Assembly (NCBI RefSeq): GCF_011759375.1
Contig: NZ_JAARML010000003.1
Span: 558,001 to 622,000, forward strand
Direction: 5' to 3'
Length of the DNA stretch: 64,000 nucleotides
Source of the DNA: Paraflavitalea devenefica
GTDB taxonomy: Bacteria; Bacteroidota; Bacteroidia; Chitinophagales; Chitinophagaceae
In this document: piece by piece, positions 51,301-60,174 of the stretch
Numbering within the stretch: the stretch's first letter is position 1
How the letters are laid out: the number at the start of each line of letters is the position of its first letter
Translations under genes and position numbers: made by a program
The notes under the pieces: model-generated
Told to the model about the DNA's origin: nothing
The model's input: only the letters and a program-made list of their open reading frames with translations
Database searches by the model: none

Positions 51301-52141
51301 CGATGACAACATCAACATCCTGCTGCACAACTATAACATCAAGTACAACGAAGAACTCGGTCGCTATAAGAGGGAGAAATTCAACATCTCTATTGGTGAT
51401 GAGTTGCCTGCCGGTGTATTGAAACTGGCTAAAGTATACCTCGCTGTTAAGCGTAAGCTGAAAGTGGGTGATAAAATGGCCGGTCGCCACGGTAACAAGG
51501 GTATCGTTGCCAAGATCGTTCGTGCAGAGGATATGCCATTCCTGCATGATGGTGAACCGGTAGATATCGTACTGAATCCCTTGGGTGTACCAAGCCGTAT
51601 GAACCTCGGACAGATCTATGAAACTGTTCTTGGTTGGGCTGGTCAGAAACTGGGTGTGAAGTTCGCTACACCGATCTTTGATGGTGCTACCGTAGAAGAA
51701 ATAGCGCAGCATATTGATAAGGCCAACCTGCCAAGCTTTGGTCACACCTATTTGTTTGACGGTGAAACAGGCGAGCGCTTCCACCAGAAGGCAACCGTGG
51801 GTGTGATCTACATGATCAAACTGCACCACATGGTGGATGATAAGATGCACGCCCGTTCTATCGGACCATACAGCTTAATTACTCAACAGCCGTTGGGTGG
51901 TAAGGCGCAGTTCGGTGGTCAGCGTTTTGGTGAGATGGAGGTGTGGGCACTGGAAGCATACGGTGCATCCAACATCCTGCAGGAGTTACTGACGCTGAAA
52001 TCGGATGATATCATCGGCCGTGCGAAGACCTATGAGGCCATCGTGAAAGGTGATAACATTCCAAGAGCCGGTATCCCTGAATCCTTCAACGTGTTGGTGC
52101 ATGAGCTGAGAGGTTTGGGTCTCGATCTGAAGTTTGAATAA
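48338..52141 (+). CDS. rpoB: RNA polymerase beta subunit
   Basis: 1267 residues from the ATG at 48338 (MSSTKLQSRINFGKI); the longer frame to 48299 starts with TTG in the leader. The rifampicin region FFGTSQLSQFLDQTNPLSEITHKRR is cut here as two parts, FFGTSQLSQFLDQ and NPLSEITHKRRISALGPGG, and looks wild type. KMAGRHGNKG, GEMEVWALEAYGA and the lineage's insertions are present. It forms the catalytic core with beta' encoded 114 bp downstream. Confidence 0.98.
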   Translation: MSSTKLQSRINFGKIKNLAEAPDLLEVQIQSFKEFFQLETTPDKRNIEGLFKVFKENFPITDTRNIFVLEFLDYFIDPPRYTIEECMERGLTYAVPLKAKLRLSCNDEEHVDFQTIVQDVFLGNIPYMTPRGTFVINGAERVVVSQLHRSPGVFFGQSIHPNGTKIYSARVIPFKGAWMEFATDINNVMYAYIDRKKKFPVTTLLRSIGYETDKDILELFGMADEVNGDLKSLKGYLGKRLAARVLRTWVEDFVDEDTGEVVSIERNEVVLERDTVLDEEAIEMIADMDAKSVFVQKEDVGGDFAIIYNTLNKDTSNSELEAVQHIYRQLRGADAPDDETARGIIDKLFFSDKRYDLGEVGRYKINRKLNLNQPLEQKTLTKEDIIEIIKYLVRLTNGKAEIDDIDHLSNRRVRTVGEQLYAQFGVGLARMARTIRERMNVRDNEVFTPVDLINARTLSSVINSFFGTSQLSQFLDQTNPLSEITHKRRISALGPGGLSRERAGFEVRDVHYSHYGRLCTIETPEGPNIGLISTLCVHAKINEMGFIETPYHKVDNGKVDLKKLTFLSAEEEDIAKIAQASAPLDEKGHFVEEKIASRQTGDFPILEKEEVEFMDVAPNQIVGLSASLIPFLEHDDANRALMGSNMQRQAVPLIRPENPIVGTGLEGKAARDARVQILSEGEGVVEYVDGSEIHVRYDRTEGDRLVSFEDDLRIYKLTKFIKTNQETCINHKPAVKKGQRMKKGDFLTEGYAVQAGELALGRNLRVAFMPWKGYNFEDAIVINEKVAREDLFTSIHISEYELEVRDTKLGEEELTPDIPNVSEEATKDLDENGIIRLGAAIKEGDILIGKITPKGESDPTPEEKLLRAIFGDKAGDAKDASLKAPNGVEGVVIGKKLFQRAKKDKNAKIREKAALEKLEKVHEKNVEELKELLLSKLQTLLKDKPSAGVNNNFGEVQIGKGAKFNPKNLSSIDYQNVNPLGWTGDAAIDDNINILLHNYNIKYNEELGRYKREKFNISIGDELPAGVLKLAKVYLAVKRKLKVGDKMAGRHGNKGIVAKIVRAEDMPFLHDGEPVDIVLNPLGVPSRMNLGQIYETVLGWAGQKLGVKFATPIFDGATVEEIAQHIDKANLPSFGHTYLFDGETGERFHQKATVGVIYMIKLHHMVDDKMHARSIGPYSLITQQPLGGKAQFGGQRFGEMEVWALEAYGASNILQELLTLKSDDIIGRAKTYEAIVKGDNIPRAGIPESFNVLVHELRGLGLDLKFE

Positions 52142-52255
52142 TTAAGGCATTGGCTATTAGCAGTTAGCTGGTAGCCAATCCCCTTTGCAGAGATAATTAA
52201 AATTACTGCCTGCAGCTAATCGCTAAAGGCTAACAGCTAAAAGCTAAATTCAAAT
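52142..52255. repeat. GCTAA-type repeats between rpoB and rpoC
   Basis: The left end has GGCTATTAGCAGTTAGCTGG and the right end CAGCTAATCGCTAAAGGC followed by TAACAGCTAAAAGCTAA. The halves are inverted relative to each other, so the spacer can fold into an imperfect hairpin. The same units occur between rplJ and rplL. Confidence 0.55.
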
Positions 52256-55200
52256 ATGGCTATTAAAAAAGATAATCGTCCCAGGGCCACCTTTTCGAAG
52301 ATCACGATCGGTTTGGCTTCACCGGATTCTATTTTGGAGCGTAGCTATGGTGAGGTATTGAAGCCTGAGACTATTAACTATCGTACGTACAAGCCTGAAC
52401 GTGACGGTTTGTTCTGCGAGCGTATTTTCGGACCGGTTAAGGATTATGAGTGCGCCTGCGGAAAGTACAAGCGTATCCGTTATAAGGGTATTGTGTGCGA
52501 CCGTTGCGGTGTAGAAGTTACAGAGAAGAAAGTGCGTCGTGAGCGTATGGGCCACATCAAACTGGTGGTGCCAGTAGTACACATCTGGTACTTTAAGAGC
52601 TTACCTAACAAAATTGGTTACCTGTTGGGGGTAAGTTCCAAGAAACTGGAAACCATTGTTTATTATGAAAGGTTTGTAGTAATCCAGGCTGGTATCCGTG
52701 AAGATCGCGGATTAAAGATGGGTGACCTGCTTACTGAAGAAGAATATTTAGAGATCCTGGAAAATCTTCCGAAGGAGAATCAATACCTGCCTGATGAAGA
52801 TCCCCTGAAGTTCATTGCCAAGATGGGCGCCGAAGCGGTACATGATATGCTGCAACGCATAGAGTTGGATACTTTGTCCTTCTCCCTGCGTAATGCTGCT
52901 GCTACCGAAACATCACAACAACGTAAGGCGGATGCCTTGAAGCGTTTGAGTGTGGTGGAAGCGTTCCGTGAAGCAAACAGCCGCATCACCAACCGTCCTG
53001 AGTGGATGGTAATGCAATACATCCCCGTTATTCCGCCGGAACTGCGTCCGCTCGTTCCCCTGGATGGCGGCCGTTTTGCATCTTCCGACCTGAACGACCT
53101 TTACCGTCGTGTGATCATCCGTAACAACCGTCTGAAGAGGTTGTTGGAGATCAAGGCGCCTGAGGTGATCCTGCGTAACGAAAAACGTATGTTGCAGGAA
53201 GCGGTAGACTCCCTGTTCGATAACAGCCGTAAATCCAATGCCGTTAAAGCAGAAGGTGGACGCGCGCTGAAATCACTGAGTGATGTACTGAAAGGCAAAC
53301 AAGGACGTTTCCGTCAGAACCTGTTGGGTAAACGTGTTGACTACTCCGGCCGTTCTGTAATCGTGGTAGGTCCTGAGCTGAAACTGCACGAGTGCGGTCT
53401 GCCGAAAGACATGGCTGCCGAACTGTTCAAGCCGTTCATCATCCGTAAACTGATTGAAAGGGGTATCGTAAAAACAGTTAAATCTGCCCGTAAGCTGGTA
53501 GACCGTAAGGAAGCTGTGGTTTGGGATATCCTCGAAAACATATTGAAAGGTCACCCGGTAATGCTTAACCGTGCCCCGACACTGCACCGGTTATCTATCC
53601 AGGCCTTCCAGCCCAAGCTCATTGAAGGTAAAGCCATCCAGTTGCACCCGCTCGTGTGTTCTGCGTTCAACGCCGACTTCGACGGTGACCAGATGGCGGT
53701 ACACGTTCCGCTGAGCAATGCGGCTGTATTGGAAGCACAGTTATTGATGCTGTCTTCCCATAACATCCTCAACCCGCAGAATGGTGCTCCGATGACCCTG
53801 CCTTCACAGGACATGGTACTCGGTCTGTATTACATTACCAAGGGAAGGAAAACAATGGGCGATGTAGTAGTGCGTGGTGAAGGTAAAGCCTTCTATAGTG
53901 CTGAAGAAGTGATCATCGCTTATAACGAAGCACGTGTAGACCTGCATGCTAATATCAAGGTAAAAGTTGATGTTCGTGAACATGATGGTACCCTGAAAAG
54001 AAAGTTGATCGACACTACTGTAGGTCGTATACTGTTTAACCAGTTTGTGCCTAAAGAAGTAGGTTATATCAATGCCCTGCTGACGAAGAAGAGCTTACGT
54101 GAGATCATTGGTGACATTATCAAAATCACCAACGTTCCCAAAACAGCCAAGTTCCTCGATGACATCAAGCAGCTTGGTTTCCGTACAGCCTTCCAGGGTG
54201 GTCTGTCATTCAACATCAATGACCTGATTATCCCCTCTATCAAAGAAGAAGTGCTGGATAATGCGAAAGGTGAAGTTGATGAGGTTTGGGACAACTATAA
54301 TATGGGTCTTATCACGAACAACGAGCGTTATAACCAGATCGTAGACATCTGGTCACGGGTAGATACCCGCATCACTGAAACCCTCATCCGTGAGCTGAGC
54401 AGTGACAAGCAAGGGTTCAACTCCGTGTACATGATGCTTGATTCCGGCGCCCGTGGTTCCAAACAACAGATCAAACAGCTTTGCGGTATCAGGGGTCTGA
54501 TGGCGAAGCCGAGAAAATCAGGTTCATCCGGAAGTGAGATCATCGAAAACCCGATCCTGTCCAACTTCAAGGGTGGTCTGAACGTATTGGATTACTTCAT
54601 CTCTACGCACGGTGCGCGTAAAGGTCTGGCGGATACGGCCCTTAAAACAGCCGATGCCGGTTACCTTACCCGTCGTCTCGTAGATGTTGCCCAGGACGTT
54701 GTTATTACAGAAGAAGATTGCGGTACACTGCGTGGTATTGCCATCAGTGCACTGAAAGATAATGAAGAGGTAGTAGAGCCACTGTACGATCGTATCATTG
54801 GCCGTACTTCCCTGCATAATGTATACAATCCTGAAAATGACGGACTCATTATAGAAGCTGGCTCCGTTATTACAGAAGATATTGGTAAAGAAATTGAAGA
54901 AGCCGGCATTGAAACTGTAGAGATCCGCTCTGTACTGACCTGCGAAAGCAAGCGTGGTGTGTGCGTGAAATGTTATGGTAAGAACCTGGCTACCGGTAAC
55001 ATCACACAGAAAGGTGATGCGGTAGGTATCATCGCTGCCCAGTCAATCGGTGAGCCTGGTACACAGCTTACACTGCGTACCTTCCACGTGGGTGGTGTGG
55101 CTGGTTCTGCTTCTGTAGAATCATCACTCATCGCTAAGTTTGACGGTACTGTACAGTTTGATGGTCTGCGTTCTGTAGCCGCTGAAGATAATGAAGGCAA

Positions 55201-56548
55201 CAAGATACAGGTAGTAATTGGCCGTACGGGTGAGTTACGGATCGTGGATGTGAAGAATGACCGCCTGCTCATCACCAATAACGTGCCTTATGGTGCTACC
55301 CTGCAAGTGAAAGATGGACAGAATGTGAAGAAAGGTGATGTGATCTGTACCTGGGACCCTTTCAACAACGTAGTAGTTGCTGAGATCGCCGGTCAGATCA
55401 AGTTTGAGAACGTTATTGAAGGTATCACTTACCGTGAAGAGGCCGACGAACAAACTGGTCACCGCGAGAAAGTGGTTATCGAAACGAAGGATAAGAATAA
55501 GATCCCGACCCTTATTGTAGAGGGTAAAGATGTGAAGCAGTACAACCTGCCTGTGGGCTCACATATCATTGTGGACCAAAGTGAAGATGTACGTGCCGGT
55601 CAGGTACTGGTGAAGATCCCGCGTACCCTGCGTATGCAGCGTGACATCACCGGTGGTCTGCCACGTGTAACAGAGTTGTTCGAAGCACGTAACCCGGGTA
55701 ACCCCGCTATCGTGTGCGAAATTGATGGTGTGGTAGCCTTCGGCGCAATCAAACGTGGTAACCGCGAGATTGTGGTAGAAGCGAAAGACGGCGTAGTGAA
55801 GAAATACCTGGTGCCATTGACCCGTCAGATCCTGGTACAGGATGGCGACTTCATCAAAGCTGGTGCAGCCCTGTCCGATGGTCAGGTTTCTCCGAGCGAT
55901 ATCCTCTCCATCAAGGGACCTTTCGCTGTACAGGAGTACGTGGTAAATGAAATTCAGGAAGTATACCGCTTGCAGGGTGTAAAGATCAACGATAAGCACA
56001 TTGAGGTGATCGTAAGGCAGATGATGAAGAAAGTTGAGATCGTTGACCCAGGTGATACACGCTTCCTGGAGGAAGATCTGGAAGACCGCTTTGACTTTAA
56101 CGAAGAGAACGACTGGATCTTTGATAAAAAGGTAGTGAGTGATCCGGGTGAAAGCTCCAAGCTGCGCGCCGGTCAGATTGCCAGCCTGCGTGAGATCCGT
56201 GAAGAGAACTCCCTGCTGCGTCGTTCCGATAAGAAACCGGTGGAATTCCGTGATGCCAATCCGGCCACTTCTCATCCGGTTCTGTTGGGTATTACCAAAG
56301 CATCACTGGGTACACAAAGCTGGATCTCAGCGGCTTCGTTCCAGGAAACAACGAAGGTACTGTCTTCAGCAGCCATCCAGGGTAAGAGCGATGACATGCT
56401 TGGTCTGAAAGAGAACGTGATCACAGGCCACCCGATCCCGGCTGGTACTGGTTTGCGTGACTTTGAGAACATGGTGGTAGGTAGCAAGGAAGAGTATGAA
56501 CTGCTGCAAACTACCCGTGAAGCGATGAGCTTTGATGATGATGAGTAA
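52256..56548 (+). CDS. rpoC: RNA polymerase beta' subunit
   Basis: 1430 residues. The N-terminal zinc site is CACGKYKRIRYKGIVCDRCG; the catalytic NADFDGDQMAVH supplies the three Asp for magnesium. The second zinc site is CESKRGVCVKCYG, and the trigger-loop region GEPGTQLTLRTFHVGG is intact. The C-terminus ends with an acidic SFDDDE. It is cotranscribed with rpoB and closed by a strong terminator. Confidence 0.98.
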   Translation: MAIKKDNRPRATFSKITIGLASPDSILERSYGEVLKPETINYRTYKPERDGLFCERIFGPVKDYECACGKYKRIRYKGIVCDRCGVEVTEKKVRRERMGHIKLVVPVVHIWYFKSLPNKIGYLLGVSSKKLETIVYYERFVVIQAGIREDRGLKMGDLLTEEEYLEILENLPKENQYLPDEDPLKFIAKMGAEAVHDMLQRIELDTLSFSLRNAAATETSQQRKADALKRLSVVEAFREANSRITNRPEWMVMQYIPVIPPELRPLVPLDGGRFASSDLNDLYRRVIIRNNRLKRLLEIKAPEVILRNEKRMLQEAVDSLFDNSRKSNAVKAEGGRALKSLSDVLKGKQGRFRQNLLGKRVDYSGRSVIVVGPELKLHECGLPKDMAAELFKPFIIRKLIERGIVKTVKSARKLVDRKEAVVWDILENILKGHPVMLNRAPTLHRLSIQAFQPKLIEGKAIQLHPLVCSAFNADFDGDQMAVHVPLSNAAVLEAQLLMLSSHNILNPQNGAPMTLPSQDMVLGLYYITKGRKTMGDVVVRGEGKAFYSAEEVIIAYNEARVDLHANIKVKVDVREHDGTLKRKLIDTTVGRILFNQFVPKEVGYINALLTKKSLREIIGDIIKITNVPKTAKFLDDIKQLGFRTAFQGGLSFNINDLIIPSIKEEVLDNAKGEVDEVWDNYNMGLITNNERYNQIVDIWSRVDTRITETLIRELSSDKQGFNSVYMMLDSGARGSKQQIKQLCGIRGLMAKPRKSGSSGSEIIENPILSNFKGGLNVLDYFISTHGARKGLADTALKTADAGYLTRRLVDVAQDVVITEEDCGTLRGIAISALKDNEEVVEPLYDRIIGRTSLHNVYNPENDGLIIEAGSVITEDIGKEIEEAGIETVEIRSVLTCESKRGVCVKCYGKNLATGNITQKGDAVGIIAAQSIGEPGTQLTLRTFHVGGVAGSASVESSLIAKFDGTVQFDGLRSVAAEDNEGNKIQVVIGRTGELRIVDVKNDRLLITNNVPYGATLQVKDGQNVKKGDVICTWDPFNNVVVAEIAGQIKFENVIEGITYREEADEQTGHREKVVIETKDKNKIPTLIVEGKDVKQYNLPVGSHIIVDQSEDVRAGQVLVKIPRTLRMQRDITGGLPRVTELFEARNPGNPAIVCEIDGVVAFGAIKRGNREIVVEAKDGVVKKYLVPLTRQILVQDGDFIKAGAALSDGQVSPSDILSIKGPFAVQEYVVNEIQEVYRLQGVKINDKHIEVIVRQMMKKVEIVDPGDTRFLEEDLEDRFDFNEENDWIFDKKVVSDPGESSKLRAGQIASLREIREENSLLRRSDKKPVEFRDANPATSHPVLLGITKASLGTQSWISAASFQETTKVLSSAAIQGKSDDMLGLKENVITGHPIPAGTGLRDFENMVVGSKEEYELLQTTREAMSFDDDE

Positions 56549-56579
56549 GATCAGCAAGTATTTGTAAGAGATATACCAG

Positions 56580-56608
56580 GCAGGAAGCGAAAGCTTCCTG
56601 CTTTTTTT
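56580..56608 (+). terminator. rpoC terminator
   Basis: GCAGGAAGC, a GAAA tetraloop, GCTTCCTGC, then T7. Confidence 0.92.
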
Positions 56609-56762
56609 ATTGAGGCAGATCATATAAATACATCGTTGCAAATAATGCTGTTGGGTGAATGGAATTAATTTATATCTTGTTGGTTTGATGCTATCAACGG
56701 CATGTTAAAAGTTTTAACAATTTTCTTTTAACGCAAGACTTTATCTTGCAAAAAAGGTTGGA

Positions 56763-57353
56763 ATGAGGAATATCTCTACTATTTTAAGTATTATCGCTCT
56801 TGCGCTTACAGGTGTGTTGTTTTACCTGCATTTTACCCCTAAGGAGAAGAAGGAAGTAGCTGTGGTAACAGGTAAGAACGGAGAAAATAGTTTTAAGATC
56901 GCTTACTTTGACATTGATTCATTACAGTCCAATTATACTTTTTACAAAGATGCCCTGGAGGAAATGAAGGGGAAGGAAAGTGCTGCGAATGCGGAATTGC
57001 AGGACCTGAAAACCCGCTTCCAGAGGAGGGTCCAGCAGTTGCAGAATGAGGCAAGATCACAAGCTGATCAGGAAGCAGCGCAGAAGGAACTGTCAACCAT
57101 GGAGCAGAATTACCGCAAACGCGAAGCCCAGTTGGGTGAAAACCTGCAAACGCAGCAGATGGACATGACCAAGCTCATGCGCAAACAGATCGAAGATTAC
57201 CTGTCAGAATATAATAAGACAAAAGGGTATGCTTATATCTTTTCGTATGAACCGGGATTCATTATGTATTACAAGGATTCAGCGTATGATGTTACTGCTG
57301 ATCTTGTAAGGGGACTCAATGAGCAATATAAGAGCAAGAAGAAAAGCAAGTAG
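56763..57353 (+). CDS. OmpH/Skp family periplasmic chaperone-like protein
   Basis: 196 residues. One N-terminal hydrophobic helix (ISTILSIIALALTGVLFYL) acts as signal or anchor. FKIAYFDIDSLQSNY is the OmpH-family start strand. A long charged coiled coil follows (about 70-150), as in the tentacles of Skp. The C-terminal strand YIFSYEPGFIMYYKDSAYDVTADLV completes the core. It is expected to hold outer-membrane proteins during periplasmic transit. It has its own terminator; the neighbours are unrelated. Confidence 0.87.
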   Translation: MRNISTILSIIALALTGVLFYLHFTPKEKKEVAVVTGKNGENSFKIAYFDIDSLQSNYTFYKDALEEMKGKESAANAELQDLKTRFQRRVQQLQNEARSQADQEAAQKELSTMEQNYRKREAQLGENLQTQQMDMTKLMRKQIEDYLSEYNKTKGYAYIFSYEPGFIMYYKDSAYDVTADLVRGLNEQYKSKKKSK

Positions 57354-57407
57354 TAGCCCACTGGAAGTAAAGACACTCAGAACTGATTAGAGTTCGTTAA
57401 AATAGGT

Positions 57408-57437
57408 AAACGCAGCTATCCGATAGCTGCGTTTTTT
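57408..57437 (+). terminator. Terminator after the OmpH-like gene
   Basis: AAACGCAGCT pairs with AGCTGCGTTT around a 7-nt loop, followed by T-rich sequence. Confidence 0.88.
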
Positions 57438-57512
57438 TGTGCCTTGTATATGGCTGATTTCCTTATCTTCAAGGTTATTTATTTTAAAACACTTTGACCC
57501 TTAATTACTGCT

Positions 57513-58955
57513 ATGGCTGAAACACAACCTGCTTTTAAACCCTCACTGGGTCTGATAGACGCTACCATGGTGGTGGCCGGCTCTATGATTGGTTCCGGTA
57601 TCTTTATTGTAAGCTCAGATATTACCCGCTATACCGGTAGCGCGGGCTGGCTTATTATGGTATGGCTTATCACAGGCTTCATGACTATTACAGCGGCGGT
57701 GAGTTATGGTGAGTTGAGCGGCATGTTTCCGAAAGCAGGTGGTCAGTATGTGTACCTGAAAGAAGCTTTTAATCCTTTGGCCGGATTCCTGTATGGCTGG
57801 AGCTTCTTTGCGGTAATACAAACAGCTACGATTGCAGCAGTGGCAGTAGCATTCAGCCGGTATACGGCTTACCTTGTTCCGGAGTTGGGAGAAAGTAATA
57901 TCTTATTTAACATTGGCAGCCTGAAGATATCGGCCGCTCAATTGCTGGGTATCGCCCTCATCGTTTTTCTTACTTATACCAATACCAAGGGGATTAAAGG
58001 CGGTAAGATCATCCAAACAGTCTTTACTACCGTTAAGTTGCTTTCTTTATTCGGATTGATCATTTTGGGTTTCTTATTGGTCAAAAACAGCTTCTGGGAA
58101 GAGAACTGGCAAACCGGGTTGAATGCCATGCAACTGGAAAGGGACGCCAGTGGGAACTTCATAAAGGAGGGCAACTGGACTGCTATCGGCGGCACCGCTT
58201 TAATAGGCGCGATTGCAGCAGCCATGGTAGGGTCTATCTTCAGCAGTGATTCCTGGAACAACGTAACCTTTATTGCCGGTGAGATCAGGAATCCCAAGCG
58301 GAATATTGGTCTTAGCCTTTTTCTGGGCACGTTGATAGTGACCATTATCTATGTTACTGCCAACCTCATGTACCTGTACGTATTACCTTTAAATGAAATA
58401 GCCTTTCCAGAGGGAGAGCGGGTGGCAGTGTCTGCTTCCAACTCCATTTTTGGAAGTAATGGCTCCATTGTTATTGCCGTAATGATCATGATCTCCACCT
58501 TTGGTTGCAACAATGGACTTATCCTTGCAGGCGCCAGGGTATATTATACCATGGCCAATGACGGGCTGTTCTTTAAGAAAACAGGTACCCTTAATAAGAA
58601 TGCGGTGCCTGAGTTTGCCTTGTGGCTGCAATGTATCGTGGCTTCTGTATTATGCCTCAGCGGCGGCTACGGCGATCTGTTGGATATGATCTCTTTTGTG
58701 GTAGTATTGTTCTATGCGCTTACCATTGCAGGTATTGCTGTATTGCGGAAGAAGAGACCCGATATCGAGCGTCCCTATAAAGCTTTCGGATACCCGGTAT
58801 TGCCGGCTATATACATCATGTTGGCCCTGACCTTTTGCGTATTCCTGATCATCATGAAACCCGTATACGCAGGCGCCGGCCTGGGTATTGTACTGGTGGG
58901 CATACCCCTGTACTATATAGCCGTGTCCCGGAAAAAAGCGGCGATAGACCTCTAA
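57513..58955 (+). CDS. APC family amino acid permease
   Basis: 480 residues with twelve predicted membrane helices. Helix 1 has the APC unwound motif GSMIGSGIFI. Helix 2 and the following loop contain AAVSYGELSGMFPKAGGQYVY, cut here to the core YGELSGMFPKAGGQ, the second family signature. FSSDSWNNVTFIAGEIRNP is the usual helix 6-7 block. The charged extracellular insert (NAMQLERDASGNF) is lineage specific. Imports amino acids, by exchange or with cations; the substrate is not evident. Confidence 0.9.
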   Translation: MAETQPAFKPSLGLIDATMVVAGSMIGSGIFIVSSDITRYTGSAGWLIMVWLITGFMTITAAVSYGELSGMFPKAGGQYVYLKEAFNPLAGFLYGWSFFAVIQTATIAAVAVAFSRYTAYLVPELGESNILFNIGSLKISAAQLLGIALIVFLTYTNTKGIKGGKIIQTVFTTVKLLSLFGLIILGFLLVKNSFWEENWQTGLNAMQLERDASGNFIKEGNWTAIGGTALIGAIAAAMVGSIFSSDSWNNVTFIAGEIRNPKRNIGLSLFLGTLIVTIIYVTANLMYLYVLPLNEIAFPEGERVAVSASNSIFGSNGSIVIAVMIMISTFGCNNGLILAGARVYYTMANDGLFFKKTGTLNKNAVPEFALWLQCIVASVLCLSGGYGDLLDMISFVVVLFYALTIAGIAVLRKKRPDIERPYKAFGYPVLPAIYIMLALTFCVFLIIMKPVYAGAGLGIVLVGIPLYYIAVSRKKAAIDL

Positions 58956-59038
58956 GGCGCAATTTATTCGGCGGAGTAGCCTATAGAAGGCTCTGCGGAA
59001 AATGCAATATCTTGCGCGTGCTAAAAGAACGTCATCAT

Positions 59039-60034
59039 ATGGCTATCATTGATTTCGATAAATTATTTGCTCAGTTCGGTGGTATCAAAATAGGGGTAGT
59101 GGGCGATGTGATGCTGGATACCTATTGGTGGGGGCATGTAGACCGTATTTCGCCGGAAGCGCCGGTACCCGTGGTGGCCCTGGATAAAAGGGAACACCGC
59201 ATTGGCGGAGCGGGAAATGTGGCCCTGAACCTGGTGTCCCTGGGAGCACAGGTAGCCGCTTTGTCGGTAACGGGTAAGGACGATGATGGCCAGTTATTAA
59301 AAGGGTTATTTAACCAGGCCGGGATCAATACCACTTACCTGTTGGAGTCATCCAACCGTATTACTACCAATAAAGTGCGCATTATAAGCCGTAACCAGCA
59401 AATGATGCGCCTCGATTCAGAAACGACCAAAGATCTTTCCCCGGCCGATGAACAGGCCCTGTTACAACAGATAGAGCAATATATTATTACTGAAAAGCCA
59501 CAGGCCATTATACTGGAGGATTATAACAAAGGGGTACTTACCGAAAAGGTGATCAAAGCAGTAATAGCCCTTTGTAAACAACACCAGGTGATTACTACGG
59601 TAGACCCCAAACGTAAGAATTTCTTTGCCTATGCAGGGGTAGACATTTTTAAGCCCAATATGAAAGAGGTGAAGGATGGATTGAACCTGCTGGTGGAAGA
59701 GGTGAACATGGCCACCCTGTCGGATATTCATCAACAGTTGCAGGAAAAACTGCATCATCATATCTCCTTCATTACGCTTTCCGAGAAAGGCGTATTTTAT
59801 CATAACCAGGAAGCATCCCGCATCATTCCTTCCCATTTACGCAATATAGCCGATGTATCCGGGGCTGGTGACACCGTGATTGCGGTAGCCTCCCTGATCT
59901 ATACGGCTACAAAAAGCATTGACCTCATGGCCGAAGTGGCCAATATAGCCGGTGGCCTGGTATGTGAGGAAGTAGGTACCGTAGCCATTAATAAAGAGAA
60001 ATTACTGAATGAGTGCAAGCTGTTGCTGAAATAA
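59039..60034 (+). CDS. rfaE1: D-glycero-beta-D-manno-heptose-7-phosphate kinase (PfkB family)
   Basis: 331 residues from the ATG at 59039; the open frame extends into the permease gene but has no better start. It phosphorylates heptose 7-phosphate at C1 for ADP-heptose and LPS core synthesis. Signatures: GDVMLDTYWWGHVDRISPEAPVP, RIGGAGNVALNL, and the catalytic DVSGAGDTVIA with Asp as base. The nucleotidyltransferase half of E. coli HldE is absent, so it must be encoded elsewhere. Confidence 0.92.
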   Translation: MAIIDFDKLFAQFGGIKIGVVGDVMLDTYWWGHVDRISPEAPVPVVALDKREHRIGGAGNVALNLVSLGAQVAALSVTGKDDDGQLLKGLFNQAGINTTYLLESSNRITTNKVRIISRNQQMMRLDSETTKDLSPADEQALLQQIEQYIITEKPQAIILEDYNKGVLTEKVIKAVIALCKQHQVITTVDPKRKNFFAYAGVDIFKPNMKEVKDGLNLLVEEVNMATLSDIHQQLQEKLHHHISFITLSEKGVFYHNQEASRIIPSHLRNIADVSGAGDTVIAVASLIYTATKSIDLMAEVANIAGGLVCEEVGTVAINKEKLLNECKLLLK

Positions 60035-60174
60035 GGATATTTGCCAGACATTTTACGTACAATTGAATGTTATTGATTTACGTTATTAGGTGGTAATCAG
60101 TTATTTTAGCGGTGATAAGCAGCAGAATGGGCTGTATGATCGTCTTATCGGCAGTTTAACCCTTTATTTACGGA

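Noticed and set aside
50933..51850. 305-codon minus-strand frame in rpoB
   Set aside because: Antisense shadow of strongly biased rpoB codons; no family resemblance or start context.
55559..56275. 238-codon minus-strand frame in rpoC
   Set aside because: Same codon-bias shadow effect in a universally conserved gene.
58835..59038. Extended N-terminus for the heptose kinase overlapping the permease gene
   Set aside because: The extra residues do not match the PfkB family, whose fold begins at MAIIDFDKLF; the open frame is incidental.
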